Source: a virus. Taken from it: a stretch of 32,702 nucleotides of DNA. The position numbers and the translations under genes were made by a program. Below, piece by piece: positions 1 through 5,666 of the stretch (position 1 is the stretch's first letter; the number at the start of each line of letters is the position of its first letter). The notes under the pieces were generated by a model. That model did no database searches. It was not told the DNA's origin and worked only from the letters and a program-made list of their open reading frames with translations. The stretch lies in IMG/VR virus record IMGVR_UViG_3300023180_000221, positions 1 to 32,702 of that record, one strand, 5' to 3'.

Positions 1-64
1 TGAGCACATGCGGTTGAGCACATGTGGCAATCACCTTGAGCATTTGTGCTTTGGTAGTAATCAT
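1..64 (-). CDS. Hypothetical protein, 3' end outside the window
   Basis: An open frame begins at the ATG at 64-62 and runs off the left edge after 21 codons, starting MITTKAQMLK. Its start codon shares one base with the stop of the 50-residue gene before it (TGATG), a typical translational-coupling junction that recurs throughout the window. That junction and the uninterrupted frame are the only evidence. No function can be given from 21 residues. Confidence 0.5.
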   Translation of the reverse strand, partial: MITTKAQMLKVIATCAQPHVL

Positions 65-216
65 CAGAAGTTCAGGAGATAGGTGTTGTCAGGATAGATA
101 CCAAACTCTTCACATCGGCACTCGTAAACGATACGCTTGAGCATCTCAATGTCCATCTCTTCGATGCTAGAGAGAATGGTGCGACGCATCTGAGCAGTGA
201 TGGTGTCGTCCTTCAT
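64..216 (-). CDS. Small hypothetical phage protein, 50 aa
   Basis: The frame starts at ATG 216-214, ends at TGA 66-64, and reads MKDDTITAQMRRTILSSIEE to ...NTYLLNF. It is acidic and amphipathic with no recognisable domain. A purine-rich ribosome binding site (AAGGGAAC) lies about 6 bases upstream of the start, within a leader nearly identical to that of the 80-residue gene at 2045-2287. A sigma70-like promoter lies just beyond (242-269). The stop overlaps the next start by one base. I infer it is an early or accessory gene; the function is unknown. Confidence 0.6.
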   Translation of the reverse strand: MKDDTITAQMRRTILSSIEEMDIEMLKRIVYECRCEEFGIYPDNTYLLNF

Positions 217-221
217 GGATC

Positions 222-236
222 GTTCCCTTGACTACC
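222..236 (-). repeat. Leader repeat, copy 2 (right after the restriction-modification block)
   Basis: The 15 bases at 222-236 are identical to those at 2293-2307, in the same orientation and at the same position relative to a start codon (about 6 bases upstream of ATG). On the minus strand they read GGTAGTCAAGGGAAC, including the Shine-Dalgarno AAGGGA. The flanks out to the -10 box (TACTA followed by TAAGG or TATAAGGG) are also similar. Confidence 0.8.
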
Positions 237-241
237 TTAGT

Positions 242-269
242 AGTATAGCGTCTCAGTCCTCATCATCAA
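242..269 (-). promoter_or_regulatory. Sigma70-like promoter for the 50-aa gene
   Basis: On the minus strand TTGATG (269-264) is followed after 16 bases by TATACT (247-242), in the context GCTATACTA. The predicted start lies around 235, giving a short leader before the ATG at 216. The promoter overlaps the last codons of the upstream 57-residue gene. The match to the host housekeeping consensus is by eye. Confidence 0.5.
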
Positions 270-426
270 AGGATCTGAGGCAGTTCTCCAGCTGGCACAT
301 CATCTGCACGTCGTCCATCTGGTTAAGTTGGGCAAGTTTGGTGGTAAGTTTGATGGGAGCATCCATCATGAGATCAATCAAGAAATTGACCTGAAAGGTC
401 GTCAGATCAAGCGAACGGGTTTCCAT
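253..426 (-). CDS. Small hypothetical protein, 57 aa, last gene of the restriction-modification block
   Basis: The frame starts at ATG 426-424 (METRSLDLTTFQVNFLIDLM) and ends at TGA 255-253 (...RSFDDED). It lies 12 bases after the methyltransferase stop and before a new promoter, so it is probably the last gene of that transcript. It is acidic with an unusual methionine/leucine-rich middle (LMMDAP, QMDDVQMMCQLENC). No strong Shine-Dalgarno is seen. No domain is recognised. It could be an ordinary small cyanophage gene rather than part of the restriction-modification system. Confidence 0.55.
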   Translation of the reverse strand: METRSLDLTTFQVNFLIDLMMDAPIKLTTKLAQLNQMDDVQMMCQLENCLRSFDDED

Positions 427-438
427 AGGTCTAAGGGG

Positions 439-1329
439 TTAGAGGAAATGGGAGAGGGGGGTTGCAGGCGCTTCTAGACGCCTCTCAGCGACCTCATCAA
501 GGCGCTGTAGGATCAGTTCAGAATAGTCGCGGTGCAACTCACATCCAATATAGTGCCTATCCATGGATTTGGCAACAGCAGCGGTGGTGCCACTGCCCAT
601 GAAAGGATCTAGGATAATGTCACCTGCTTCACTGCCTGCTAGGATAGCAGGTTCAATCAATTCACGAGGGTAAACAGCACAGTGAGCACCTTTGTATGGT
701 TTAGGTTGTACTGTCCACACACTCTTCTTACGCTTCATGCTAGCACCATCGACTGTGGGTTCTTTGATAGACTCCACATCAAAATAGTATCGCTTGCTCT
801 TACTAAGCAAGAAGATATATTCATGTGATTTGGTGCAACGATCACGCACACTCTCAGGCATAGGATTAGGTTTGCTCCAAATCATATCCTGACGCAGATA
901 CCAACCATCAGCACGAAGTGCAAATGCTAGCATCCACGGAATACCAATGAGATCTTTATCTTTAAGACCCTTAAGTTTGTTGCCTCGTCTAGGATTTTTG
1001 ATTTGTGGTAGATCTTGGTTGCTGGATGCCATAGACTGCTTGGGCAACGCCTGACCCTTGCCAGATCGATAGTTATAATAACTATCGCCAATGTTTACCC
1101 AGAGTGTGCCATCATCAGTGAGACAATCACGCACACCACGAAATACCTCAACCAGTTGTTGGATAAACTCTTCAGGCGATTCTTCCAGACCAATCTGTGC
1201 ATCTTCGTTACCATAATCACGCAGACCATAGTATGGTGGTGATGTCACACACATGCGAGCGCGGATACCAGACGCTGCGAATTGTTGCAGCGTCTCTCTA
1301 CAGTCACCGTACAGAATAGTATCCTTCAA
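439..1329 (-). CDS. DNA methyltransferase (SPPY type, probably N4-cytosine or N6-adenine), partner of the adjacent endonuclease
   Basis: This is a SAM-dependent amino-methyltransferase of the N6/N4 DNA methylase family. Catalytic motif IV, TSPPYYGLRDYG, lies near the N-terminus (residues 29-40). The SAM-binding motif I, DPFMGSGTT (241-249), lies near the C-terminus. This is the beta-class order, with the target-recognition region between them. SPPY rather than DPPY is usual for N4-cytosine enzymes, and known MvaI/BcnI partner methylases are N4-cytosine type. The 296-residue length is normal. The start is TTG at 1329: it overlaps the endonuclease stop (TTGA) and has a perfect AAGGAGG four bases upstream, while no ATG is nearby. 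I infer that it protects phage DNA from the neighbouring nuclease. A solitary role, such as evading host restriction, is possible. Confidence 0.88.
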   Translation of the reverse strand: MKDTILYGDCRETLQQFAASGIRARMCVTSPPYYGLRDYGNEDAQIGLEESPEEFIQQLVEVFRGVRDCLTDDGTLWVNIGDSYYNYRSGKGQALPKQSMASSNQDLPQIKNPRRGNKLKGLKDKDLIGIPWMLAFALRADGWYLRQDMIWSKPNPMPESVRDRCTKSHEYIFLLSKSKRYYFDVESIKEPTVDGASMKRKKSVWTVQPKPYKGAHCAVYPRELIEPAILAGSEAGDIILDPFMGSGTTAAVAKSMDRHYIGCELHRDYSELILQRLDEVAERRLEAPATPLSHFL

Positions 1330-2012
1330 AGCGCCTCCTTAACAAACAGTTCTTCCATTTTACCATGATTCATACGAAATGCAGTACCACGATTGCGGAG
1401 AGATTTACCAATATTATTCTGTGTACGCATACGAATATCAATAGCAATCATATCATTCTCGATAGCAGTGCGGAACAACTGTTTATCAGTACCAACAAAG
1501 CGGAATGCCTCATTATAATGGAAGTATTCCACACCATCACGCTTCTCTACGTCCGCAAATACTTTAACACATGCGGGAAACTTCTTAGCAAACTGGTCTA
1601 CTAGAGTATCCCAGTCCCACTTGACGATGATAGTATCACCATGCACAACGGCACAGTAATCATCAGTGGTCACAATAGACAGACCACGCTTGTTAACAGT
1701 CTTAGTAACAGTAGATTGTCCACTCATCTCACCAATCTTAGTGGTGTGAGGGAAACCATACTGTGCAATATAATCTTTCTGGGATACAACCCACTCACCC
1801 TCTTTGGTGAACAATGTCTGCTTACCACCAGCACCTTTACGCGCTGCCTTGAGTTCATTGCCCACAAGATCGGGACCAGAGATACAATTCTCTGTCAGTC
1901 CCAGTTCTTGTTCTAGAGTATGACCCACGCCAGTGTTACCTTTGCGATGGGATTTGATAAAACCTCGTGCTTTGAGGGTACAAAACTTTTGTTTGAATGT
2001 AATAAGATCCAT
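1326..2012 (-). CDS. MvaI/BcnI-family type II restriction endonuclease
   Basis: The 228-residue protein carries the hallmark of the MvaI/BcnI family: RKGNTGVGHTLEQELG (residues 23-38), then D48-x4-E53-x-K55 in PDLVGNELKAARKG, followed by TLFTK. The acid-acid-lysine spacing is that of the MvaI active site (D50, E55, K57, from memory). A C-terminal DIRMRT...NRGTAFRMN also matches family landmarks. Members are monomeric PD-(D/E)XK nucleases cutting CCWGG or CCSGG-like sites. All catalytic residues are present and the frame is intact, so it looks functional. The ATG at 2012 has GAGGAT upstream. The methyltransferase follows with a 4-base overlap, so the order is nuclease first. Specificity cannot be read from sequence. 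Confidence 0.88.
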   Translation of the reverse strand: MDLITFKQKFCTLKARGFIKSHRKGNTGVGHTLEQELGLTENCISGPDLVGNELKAARKGAGGKQTLFTKEGEWVVSQKDYIAQYGFPHTTKIGEMSGQSTVTKTVNKRGLSIVTTDDYCAVVHGDTIIVKWDWDTLVDQFAKKFPACVKVFADVEKRDGVEYFHYNEAFRFVGTDKQLFRTAIENDMIAIDIRMRTQNNIGKSLRNRGTAFRMNHGKMEELFVKEAL

Positions 2013-2044
2013 GGGTAATCCTCAATGAATGTGTTAAATGTGTG

Positions 2045-2287
2045 TCAGCAATAGACAGGAGAGTAATCTTTGCCAGTGTATGCTTCAGTGTTGAAGTCAG
2101 TCACCTCAGCACCGTTAGCAAGGTAGTTACGGATGTCGTAGAGAGCGTCAGACTTGACACGGGTGGTGAAAGAGGTCATCTGCTGAGAGATCTCTTCAGT
2201 GGGGTGCCAGATCACACGCTTGACGAAACGCTTGCCACCAGCAACAGGATAGAAGTCGATCTGGGTGGCGGAGGTTTGGAGTTGCAT
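2045..2287 (-). CDS. Hypothetical protein, 80 aa, first gene of the restriction-modification transcript
   Basis: The frame starts at ATG 2287 (MQLQTSATQIDFYPVAGGKR) with AAGGGAAC about 7 bases upstream and a promoter at 2313-2341. It is followed after 32 bases by the endonuclease. The protein is polar with no membrane segment. I see no helix-turn-helix, so it does not look like a classical controller (C) protein of a type II system, although its position would suit one. It may be an ordinary small cyanophage protein that shares the transcript. Confidence 0.65.
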   Translation of the reverse strand: MQLQTSATQIDFYPVAGGKRFVKRVIWHPTEEISQQMTSFTTRVKSDALYDIRNYLANGAEVTDFNTEAYTGKDYSPVYC

Positions 2288-2292
2288 GGGGT

Positions 2293-2307
2293 GTTCCCTT
2301 GACTACC
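2293..2307 (-). repeat. Leader repeat, copy 1 (before the restriction-modification block)
   Basis: The 15 bases are identical to 222-236 (minus strand GGTAGTCAAGGGAAC). The two copies lie 2071 bp apart and bracket the 80-aa gene, the endonuclease, the methyltransferase and the 57-aa gene. They contain the ribosome binding site of the gene that follows each copy. Confidence 0.8.
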
Positions 2308-2312
2308 CTTAT

Positions 2313-2341
2313 AGTATGCCATGAAAAAGGGGGCAGTGCAA
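2313..2341 (-). promoter_or_regulatory. Sigma70-like promoter embedded in a terminator
   Basis: On the minus strand TTGCAC (2341-2336) is separated by 17 bases from CATACT (2318-2313). The -35 box is the loop of the terminator hairpin at 2324-2347, so the terminator of the upstream operon and the promoter of the restriction-modification transcript are superimposed. This is a by-eye consensus match. The -10 context (GGCATACTATAAGGG) resembles the other promoters in the window. Confidence 0.5.
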
Positions 2342-2347
2342 GCCCCC
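2324..2347 (-). terminator. Rho-independent terminator after the 2OG oxygenase gene
   Basis: On the minus strand GGGGGC (2347-2342), a 7-base loop and GCCCCC (2334-2329) are followed by TTTTT (2328-2324). The hairpin lies 8 bases downstream of the oxygenase stop at 2356, as expected for an intrinsic terminator. Confidence 0.85.
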
Positions 2348-2355
2348 TGTGACAC

Positions 2356-2979
2356 TTATTGAACTGGCGGACCAGTGACCCATCCCACGATGCTGCGCCT
2401 GATACCTTTGGTTACAGGTCTCACGCAATGCATTGTGCGCGAATCAAATACAACTAACGTACCACGTTTATTAGGAACTGGTTGTATATCATACTCGGGT
2501 GTATCAAAGCGTCGAGCGCCATTGTCTGCTTTAGTGTATGCTATCAGCATTTCACCACCTTCATAATCATCATTTAATAGAAATGAATATGATAGTTTAC
2601 GAACTTCTTCACATGGTTTACCTGTTTGAGGATCTAGAATTCCTCTCACTTCATCATGATGCCATGTGTAATAGTCTCCCTCATGATAGTTTGCATATTG
2701 AAAGAGATTGTGGTCATAGTAATGACCTAGTTGCATATGAAATGCTTCATGGTTAGCAAGACTGACATAATGCATAAAGAATGCACCAATCCAGTGATGT
2801 CCTTTGATTAATTTACATTGAGTCGAGCGAGCACTGCTTTTAGAATTTTTATTCTCTCCATGTTGAATGAGTGCATCACCCATTTCTCCTAATTCTGGAC
2901 GATCAAGTTCTTTGATCATTTCATCTAGAATAGTATCGGAAAGATTTAAGTTATATGCCCAATGTCTCTGCCAACTCAT
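2356..2979 (-). CDS. Prolyl-4-hydroxylase-like 2OG-Fe(II) oxygenase
   Basis: This 207-residue double-stranded beta-helix oxygenase should use 2-oxoglutarate, O2 and Fe(II). Metal ligands are visible as YTWHHDE (H107, D109) and H184 in TMHCVRPV. The 2-oxoglutarate-binding arginine is in GIRRSIVGW (R194/R195). The frame around YSFLLNDDYEGGEML and RGTLVVFDS is typical of the P4H group found repeatedly in T4-like cyanophages. The ATG overlaps the preceding stop (ATGA) and the gene ends at a terminator, so it is last in its operon. The substrate is unknown; family members hydroxylate peptidyl proline or other targets. Confidence 0.85.
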   Translation of the reverse strand: MSWQRHWAYNLNLSDTILDEMIKELDRPELGEMGDALIQHGENKNSKSSARSTQCKLIKGHHWIGAFFMHYVSLANHEAFHMQLGHYYDHNLFQYANYHEGDYYTWHHDEVRGILDPQTGKPCEEVRKLSYSFLLNDDYEGGEMLIAYTKADNGARRFDTPEYDIQPVPNKRGTLVVFDSRTMHCVRPVTKGIRRSIVGWVTGPPVQ

Positions 2980-3134
2980 GCTTCACCAAAAATAGGAATA
3001 ATATCTGTCTTAGCGTGTTCAGTCTTGTTAATGTGCTGCTCCCACAACGCGGCGTCTTCCAAATTGTAAAAGATCGCTTCTTGGCGGGAAGTGCCTTTCT
3101 TCTTGTTCTTCATCCACACAACTGCGTACTTCAT
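2976..3134 (-). CDS. Small hypothetical cyanophage protein, 52 aa
   Basis: I take ATG 3134 as the start (MKYAVVWMKNKKKGTSRQEA). The protein continues through an acidic helical stretch (NLEDAALWEQHINKTEH) and ends IIPIFGEA. From memory, short proteins with this pattern recur in cyanophages. The frame is open upstream to 3194, with alternative ATGs at 3167 and 3194, but those residues look like overlap with the neighbouring gene and no start has a clear Shine-Dalgarno. The stop overlaps the oxygenase ATG (ATGA). The function is unknown. Confidence 0.6.
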   Translation of the reverse strand: MKYAVVWMKNKKKGTSRQEAIFYNLEDAALWEQHINKTEHAKTDIIPIFGEA

Positions 3135-3318
3135 GCCAATATTCAGGATAAACGATAAGGTTAGCATAGTGACGACCCCACCGTGAGTTTTCACTCGTAG
3201 GAAGTGGGATGTCCCTGAAACAAATACTGATATAGTATTCGCTTACGAAAGAAATATAACCTGTAGTGCCATGATATTCTACAGGTTGGAGCAACTCAAA
3301 GTTAGTCAACGGTCTCAA
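3028..3318 (-). CDS. Hypothetical cyanophage protein with a long overlapping tail, 96 aa
   Basis: No ATG is available. TTG at 3318 or TTG at 3309 (MTNFELLQPVEYHG) are the candidates, and the latter fits the pattern I remember for related cyanophage proteins. Residues 1-64, up to NLIVYPEYWHEV, look like a compact conserved beta-rich protein. The last 32 residues (from RSCVDEEQEERHFPP) are read in a second frame over the next gene. That overlap of 107 bases is unusually long here and could mean a lost stop codon or a small indel. The function is unknown. Confidence 0.55.
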   Translation of the reverse strand: MRPLTNFELLQPVEYHGTTGYISFVSEYYISICFRDIPLPTSENSRWGRHYANLIVYPEYWHEVRSCVDEEQEERHFPPRSDLLQFGRRRVVGAAH

Positions 3319-3499
3319 ACCCAGATCTGTTTTGATTCTCAGGTTTGGGTAACCTAAACATCTCTTTGAGATCGTTAAGGTCGTTGATTTGTGCTTGTAG
3401 TTTGTCTATTTGATGTTGCAGAATCTGAAAGTTAGTGTCATTATTATTCTGCATCATCAACATGTTTTTTACTACTGACTTGAATTCGTCCTCGTTCAT
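3302..3499 (-). CDS. Hypothetical coiled-coil protein, 65 aa
   Basis: The frame starts at ATG 3499 (MNEDEFKSVVKNMLMMQNNN) and ends at TAA 3304-3302. Residues about 22-50 (FQILQHQIDKLQAQINDLND) show heptad-like spacing of I and L, so a short coiled coil is likely. It overlaps the previous gene by 56 bases and the next by 8-17. No function is recognised. Confidence 0.55.
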   Translation of the reverse strand: MNEDEFKSVVKNMLMMQNNNDTNFQILQHQIDKLQAQINDLNDLKEMFRLPKPENQNRSGFETVD

Positions 3500-3650
3500 G
3501 ATGTGTTAAATTAGTGAGTTGACGTTGTAGTTCTATCTCAACTGATATCAGTTTACCATACAAAAATTCTTTGTATTGGTTGTCCTGCACCAGATTGGTG
3601 ATGTTATTTATTTGCTGCAATGCAAGCAGCAAACGCTCTTTCTCATTCAT
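3444..3650 (-). CDS. Hypothetical cyanophage protein, 68 aa
   Basis: The start is ATG 3650, whose A is shared with the preceding stop (TGATG). A TTG one codon earlier is less likely. The protein (MNEKERLLLALQQINNITNL) is helical through RQLTNL. This part resembles a recurrent small cyanophage protein I remember. The remaining residues (from THHERGRIQV) are charged and lie over the start of the next gene, so the ancestral stop may have been earlier. The function is unknown. Confidence 0.6.
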   Translation of the reverse strand: MNEKERLLLALQQINNITNLVQDNQYKEFLYGKLISVEIELQRQLTNLTHHERGRIQVSSKKHVDDAE

Positions 3651-3943
3651 CAATAACGCTCAGGGAGTTTATCATATTGCCATTTTTGGGCAATTTCATC
3701 TGCGAAGTCAACGTCACGGTGACCCATCATAAGAGATTTAAGATCAACCGCACGATCCATTTGCTTTTTGTGATAATCTATCACATCCTGCACACAAGAT
3801 AGAATCTCTTCATACGCTCGTCGTGCATCGACTTTATCATCTTGGAGGTAATCATCGATGCAATCTTGCATACGATCTTTGCGTTGGACTTCATACTCTT
3901 TCTGCCAGTCATGTTGAATAATAGGGCGTCCTTCAATAGTCAT
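3650..3943 (-). CDS. Hypothetical cyanophage protein, 97 aa
   Basis: The frame starts at ATG 3943, sharing one base with the upstream stop (TAATG), and ends at TGA 3652-3650, which couples to the next gene. The sequence is charged and mostly helical (MTIEGRPIIQHDWQKEYEVQ, then RMQDCIDDYLQDDKVDARRA). It has no membrane segment or recognised domain. It is embedded in a run of six small genes ending in an oxygenase, probably one transcript starting near 4148. Confidence 0.65.
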   Translation of the reverse strand: MTIEGRPIIQHDWQKEYEVQRKDRMQDCIDDYLQDDKVDARRAYEEILSCVQDVIDYHKKQMDRAVDLKSLMMGHRDVDFADEIAQKWQYDKLPERY

Positions 3944-4125
3944 TAGTTGAATTCCTCATTACGGCAACGATCAAGATATTCTAGCACTTGGGAGCGCCAT
4001 TCCATCAACTCATGGTAACATTTTTGATTGTGAGCACATTGGCGCAGTGCTGGGTCTGGTTTGAGAACACTCTCATAAAACAGACCAAGGGCATCGCGGC
4101 GTTTCTCGTGCTTGCTGTTGTCCAT
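3943..4125 (-). CDS. Hypothetical protein, 60 aa, first gene of the small-gene operon
   Basis: I chose ATG 4125 (MDNSKHEKRRDALGLFYESV). The frame is open to 4197, but the extra 24 residues would overlap the promoter region. GAAAGACAACC precedes the chosen ATG and a TATACT box lies about 25 bases upstream. The protein has three cysteines (C30, C36, C54) and ends DRCRNEEFN. It couples to the next gene through TAATG. The function is unknown. Confidence 0.6.
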   Translation of the reverse strand: MDNSKHEKRRDALGLFYESVLKPDPALRQCAHNQKCYHELMEWRSQVLEYLDRCRNEEFN

Positions 4126-4147
4126 GGTTGTCTTTCGAACTAAGGTT

Positions 4148-4153
4148 AGTATA
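4148..4153 (-). promoter_or_regulatory. -10 box of the small-gene operon promoter
   Basis: On the minus strand TATACT lies in GCTATACTAACC, the same context as the -10 box at 242-247. The -35 region is weak: TTGAAC lies only 14 bases upstream. A second TATACT is found at 4209-4214 (TATATACTATAGG), so two start points are possible in the 4198-4228 gap. Confidence 0.4.
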
Positions 4154-4228
4154 GCATGAGGTTTTGCGTTCAATCCCGAAGATAATCTTAAGATCACGCA
4201 AGACCTATAGTATATACTACAAAACAGT

Positions 4229-4252
4229 AAAAAATGGGGTCAAAAGACCCCA
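4229..4252 (-). terminator. Rho-independent terminator after the 367-aa gene
   Basis: On the minus strand a 7-bp stem TGGGGTC/GACCCCA with a 4-base loop is followed by six T residues (4234-4229). It lies 9 bases after the stop at 4262. The stem is symmetric, but only the minus side has the T tract. Confidence 0.88.
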
Positions 4253-4261
4253 ATCTTAACA

Positions 4262-5365
4262 TTAACAAAAGGATTTAATAGAATTCTTAATAGCACGTTG
4301 TTCCCGTGCTTCTTCGAGATCGATAAAATCCAACTGCCAACTACGGAAGTATGTACGCCAGTTTTTAGGCATCTTTTCATAGACAATACCAGCAATATAC
4401 TGGTCAATCATGAGAAGATTAAATCCTTCCATTTCTTGGGAATCAACACTACCATTGAGACCACGAACTCTAACATAATTAGAGTCTTTATTAGACCACT
4501 CAGAAATAAAACGAGAGCAGCAATCAGCGTTATCTACAGTAAGATCAATCGCCATGTTAGAAACACGAATCATAAACTCTTTGAGTTTAATAAGATTCTC
4601 TTCTTTCTCTTTGTGTTTAAGATAAGACATAAGAGCAGCAGTAGTGTATGCTGCTTGCCAACTAAACTTACTGTGCTTACGACTCTGGAAAGCAGGATCA
4701 TTGAAGATATTCTCTTGAACCCACAGAATAGACTCCTGAAGTTCAATCACGCGAGGAAGAATCTCCATATTGTTCGTAGTCCTAGCACGAACAAATCTAT
4801 CAGGCCAACATCCAGAGGATGCATACTCAACAGGAACTACTTTACGAAGTTCGGAATGAGTGATATACTGACCTTTGTGAGCAAATACATTACGATAAGC
4901 ACCATCTAGACGATCACATGCTTTCTCTGCATCAGTAGGTGCATCGTACATAGAGTAGATGCGACGAACTTCATCAATAGAGTTTACAACAAGATAGGAT
5001 ACATGAACCTCTTCGGGTTGACCATCAAGGCAAATACCCATCTCCCAAGATAGGTCACGAGTATGACCATCTGTTTTGAACTTGGTGCCTTTCTTGTATT
5101 CGATACCACTATAGGGATCGACACAATCACATCCAAGGATGACACCTTTTACTTCAAGGTGATCTGGTTGCAGGTGAGAGAACTTTGCTTGATTTACTTT
5201 AGAAGCAGCGCGACGTTTATGATCACGCTGAATGGGACAAGTATTCCATTCTTCACGCCATTCACGGAGACTAATCCACTCGTAAAAATAACGAAGGTTG
5301 TCCCCAATAGGGATAAATTCAGTAGACACTGGTAAATTGCGACGTTTACTTAGACATTCTAACAA
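4262..5365 (-). CDS. Uncharacterised protein with a ParB-like DGHTR motif, 367 aa
   Basis: No family is recognised with confidence. The first third has an order reminiscent of ParB-type N-terminal domains: CPIQRDHKRR (residues 43-52), AKFSHLQPDHLEVKGVILG (60-78), and KTDGHTRDLSW (97-107), comparable to the DGxHR box of ParB/sulfiredoxin-like domains. A later helical part (KHKEKEENLIKLKEF) follows. No membrane segment is visible. The start is uncertain: TTG 5365 is the only early candidate, no good Shine-Dalgarno precedes it, and GTG 5329 is an alternative. It follows the 77-aa gene by 15 bases and ends at a terminator. A nucleic-acid-related role is a guess. Confidence 0.75.
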   Translation of the reverse strand: MLECLSKRRNLPVSTEFIPIGDNLRYFYEWISLREWREEWNTCPIQRDHKRRAASKVNQAKFSHLQPDHLEVKGVILGCDCVDPYSGIEYKKGTKFKTDGHTRDLSWEMGICLDGQPEEVHVSYLVVNSIDEVRRIYSMYDAPTDAEKACDRLDGAYRNVFAHKGQYITHSELRKVVPVEYASSGCWPDRFVRARTTNNMEILPRVIELQESILWVQENIFNDPAFQSRKHSKFSWQAAYTTAALMSYLKHKEKEENLIKLKEFMIRVSNMAIDLTVDNADCCSRFISEWSNKDSNYVRVRGLNGSVDSQEMEGFNLLMIDQYIAGIVYEKMPKNWRTYFRSWQLDFIDLEEAREQRAIKNSIKSFC

Positions 5366-5380
5366 CTTTTAGGGAGGTTG

Positions 5381-5614
5381 TCAATCTCCATCGTCTACCC
5401 GATCTACGGATGCAATGTCGCAGACAGGCACCTCATGCTCATTACCAATACGATACCAATGCATCATATAACCATGAAGTTCTGGATGTGCTTGGTATTC
5501 TTCTGTGTATTCAAATTCACCCAGATACTTAATCTCACTGTCTGGGATATTGTGATCACGGAGCATCGCTTGCAGTTGCAGGTGCGTCAATTCATATTGT
5601 GTGGGGACTTTCAT
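5381..5614 (-). CDS. Hypothetical protein, 77 aa
   Basis: The frame starts at ATG 5614 (MKVPTQYELTHLQLQAMLRD) and ends DRVDDGD. It is acidic with an aromatic middle (ELHGYMMHWYRIG). A TTGACA-type promoter lies directly upstream, so it starts a new transcript that also carries the 367-aa gene. No domain is recognised. Confidence 0.65.
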   Translation of the reverse strand: MKVPTQYELTHLQLQAMLRDHNIPDSEIKYLGEFEYTEEYQAHPELHGYMMHWYRIGNEHEVPVCDIASVDRVDDGD

Positions 5615-5636
5615 GCTGTTTCACAAACGCCCTGCT

Positions 5637-5666
5637 ACCATAGCACAGGTGTCAACCCTCTGTCAA
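5637..5666 (-). promoter_or_regulatory. Sigma70-like promoter for the 77-aa and 367-aa genes
   Basis: On the minus strand a perfect TTGACA (5666-5661) is followed after 18 bases by TATGGT (5642-5637), preceded by TGTGC. The -35 box overlaps the stop codon of the upstream late gene. A second TTGACA-like string lies within the spacer. Confidence 0.5.

Noticed and set aside
1-46. Three copies of TGAGCA(C/T)-type decamers as iterons or an origin
   Set aside because: Two copies of TGAGCACATG and one imperfect one lie in an open frame at the window edge. Too few and too little sequence to call anything.
197-394. Plus-strand open frame of 65 codons
   Set aside because: It lies antisense to the 57-aa gene and the promoter of a consistent minus-strand operon. 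It has no ribosome binding site and an S/L-rich low-complexity translation. The same holds for the other plus-strand frames in the window.
3606-3613. AATAAATA on the minus strand as a late promoter
   Set aside because: It is within the 68-aa gene, more than 100 bases from the next start, in a cluster otherwise served by a sigma70-like promoter.
4198-4228. TAGTATATACTA palindrome as an operator
   Set aside because: It is short and AT-rich in a gap that already holds a terminator and -10-like boxes, so I mention it only as a possible second promoter.
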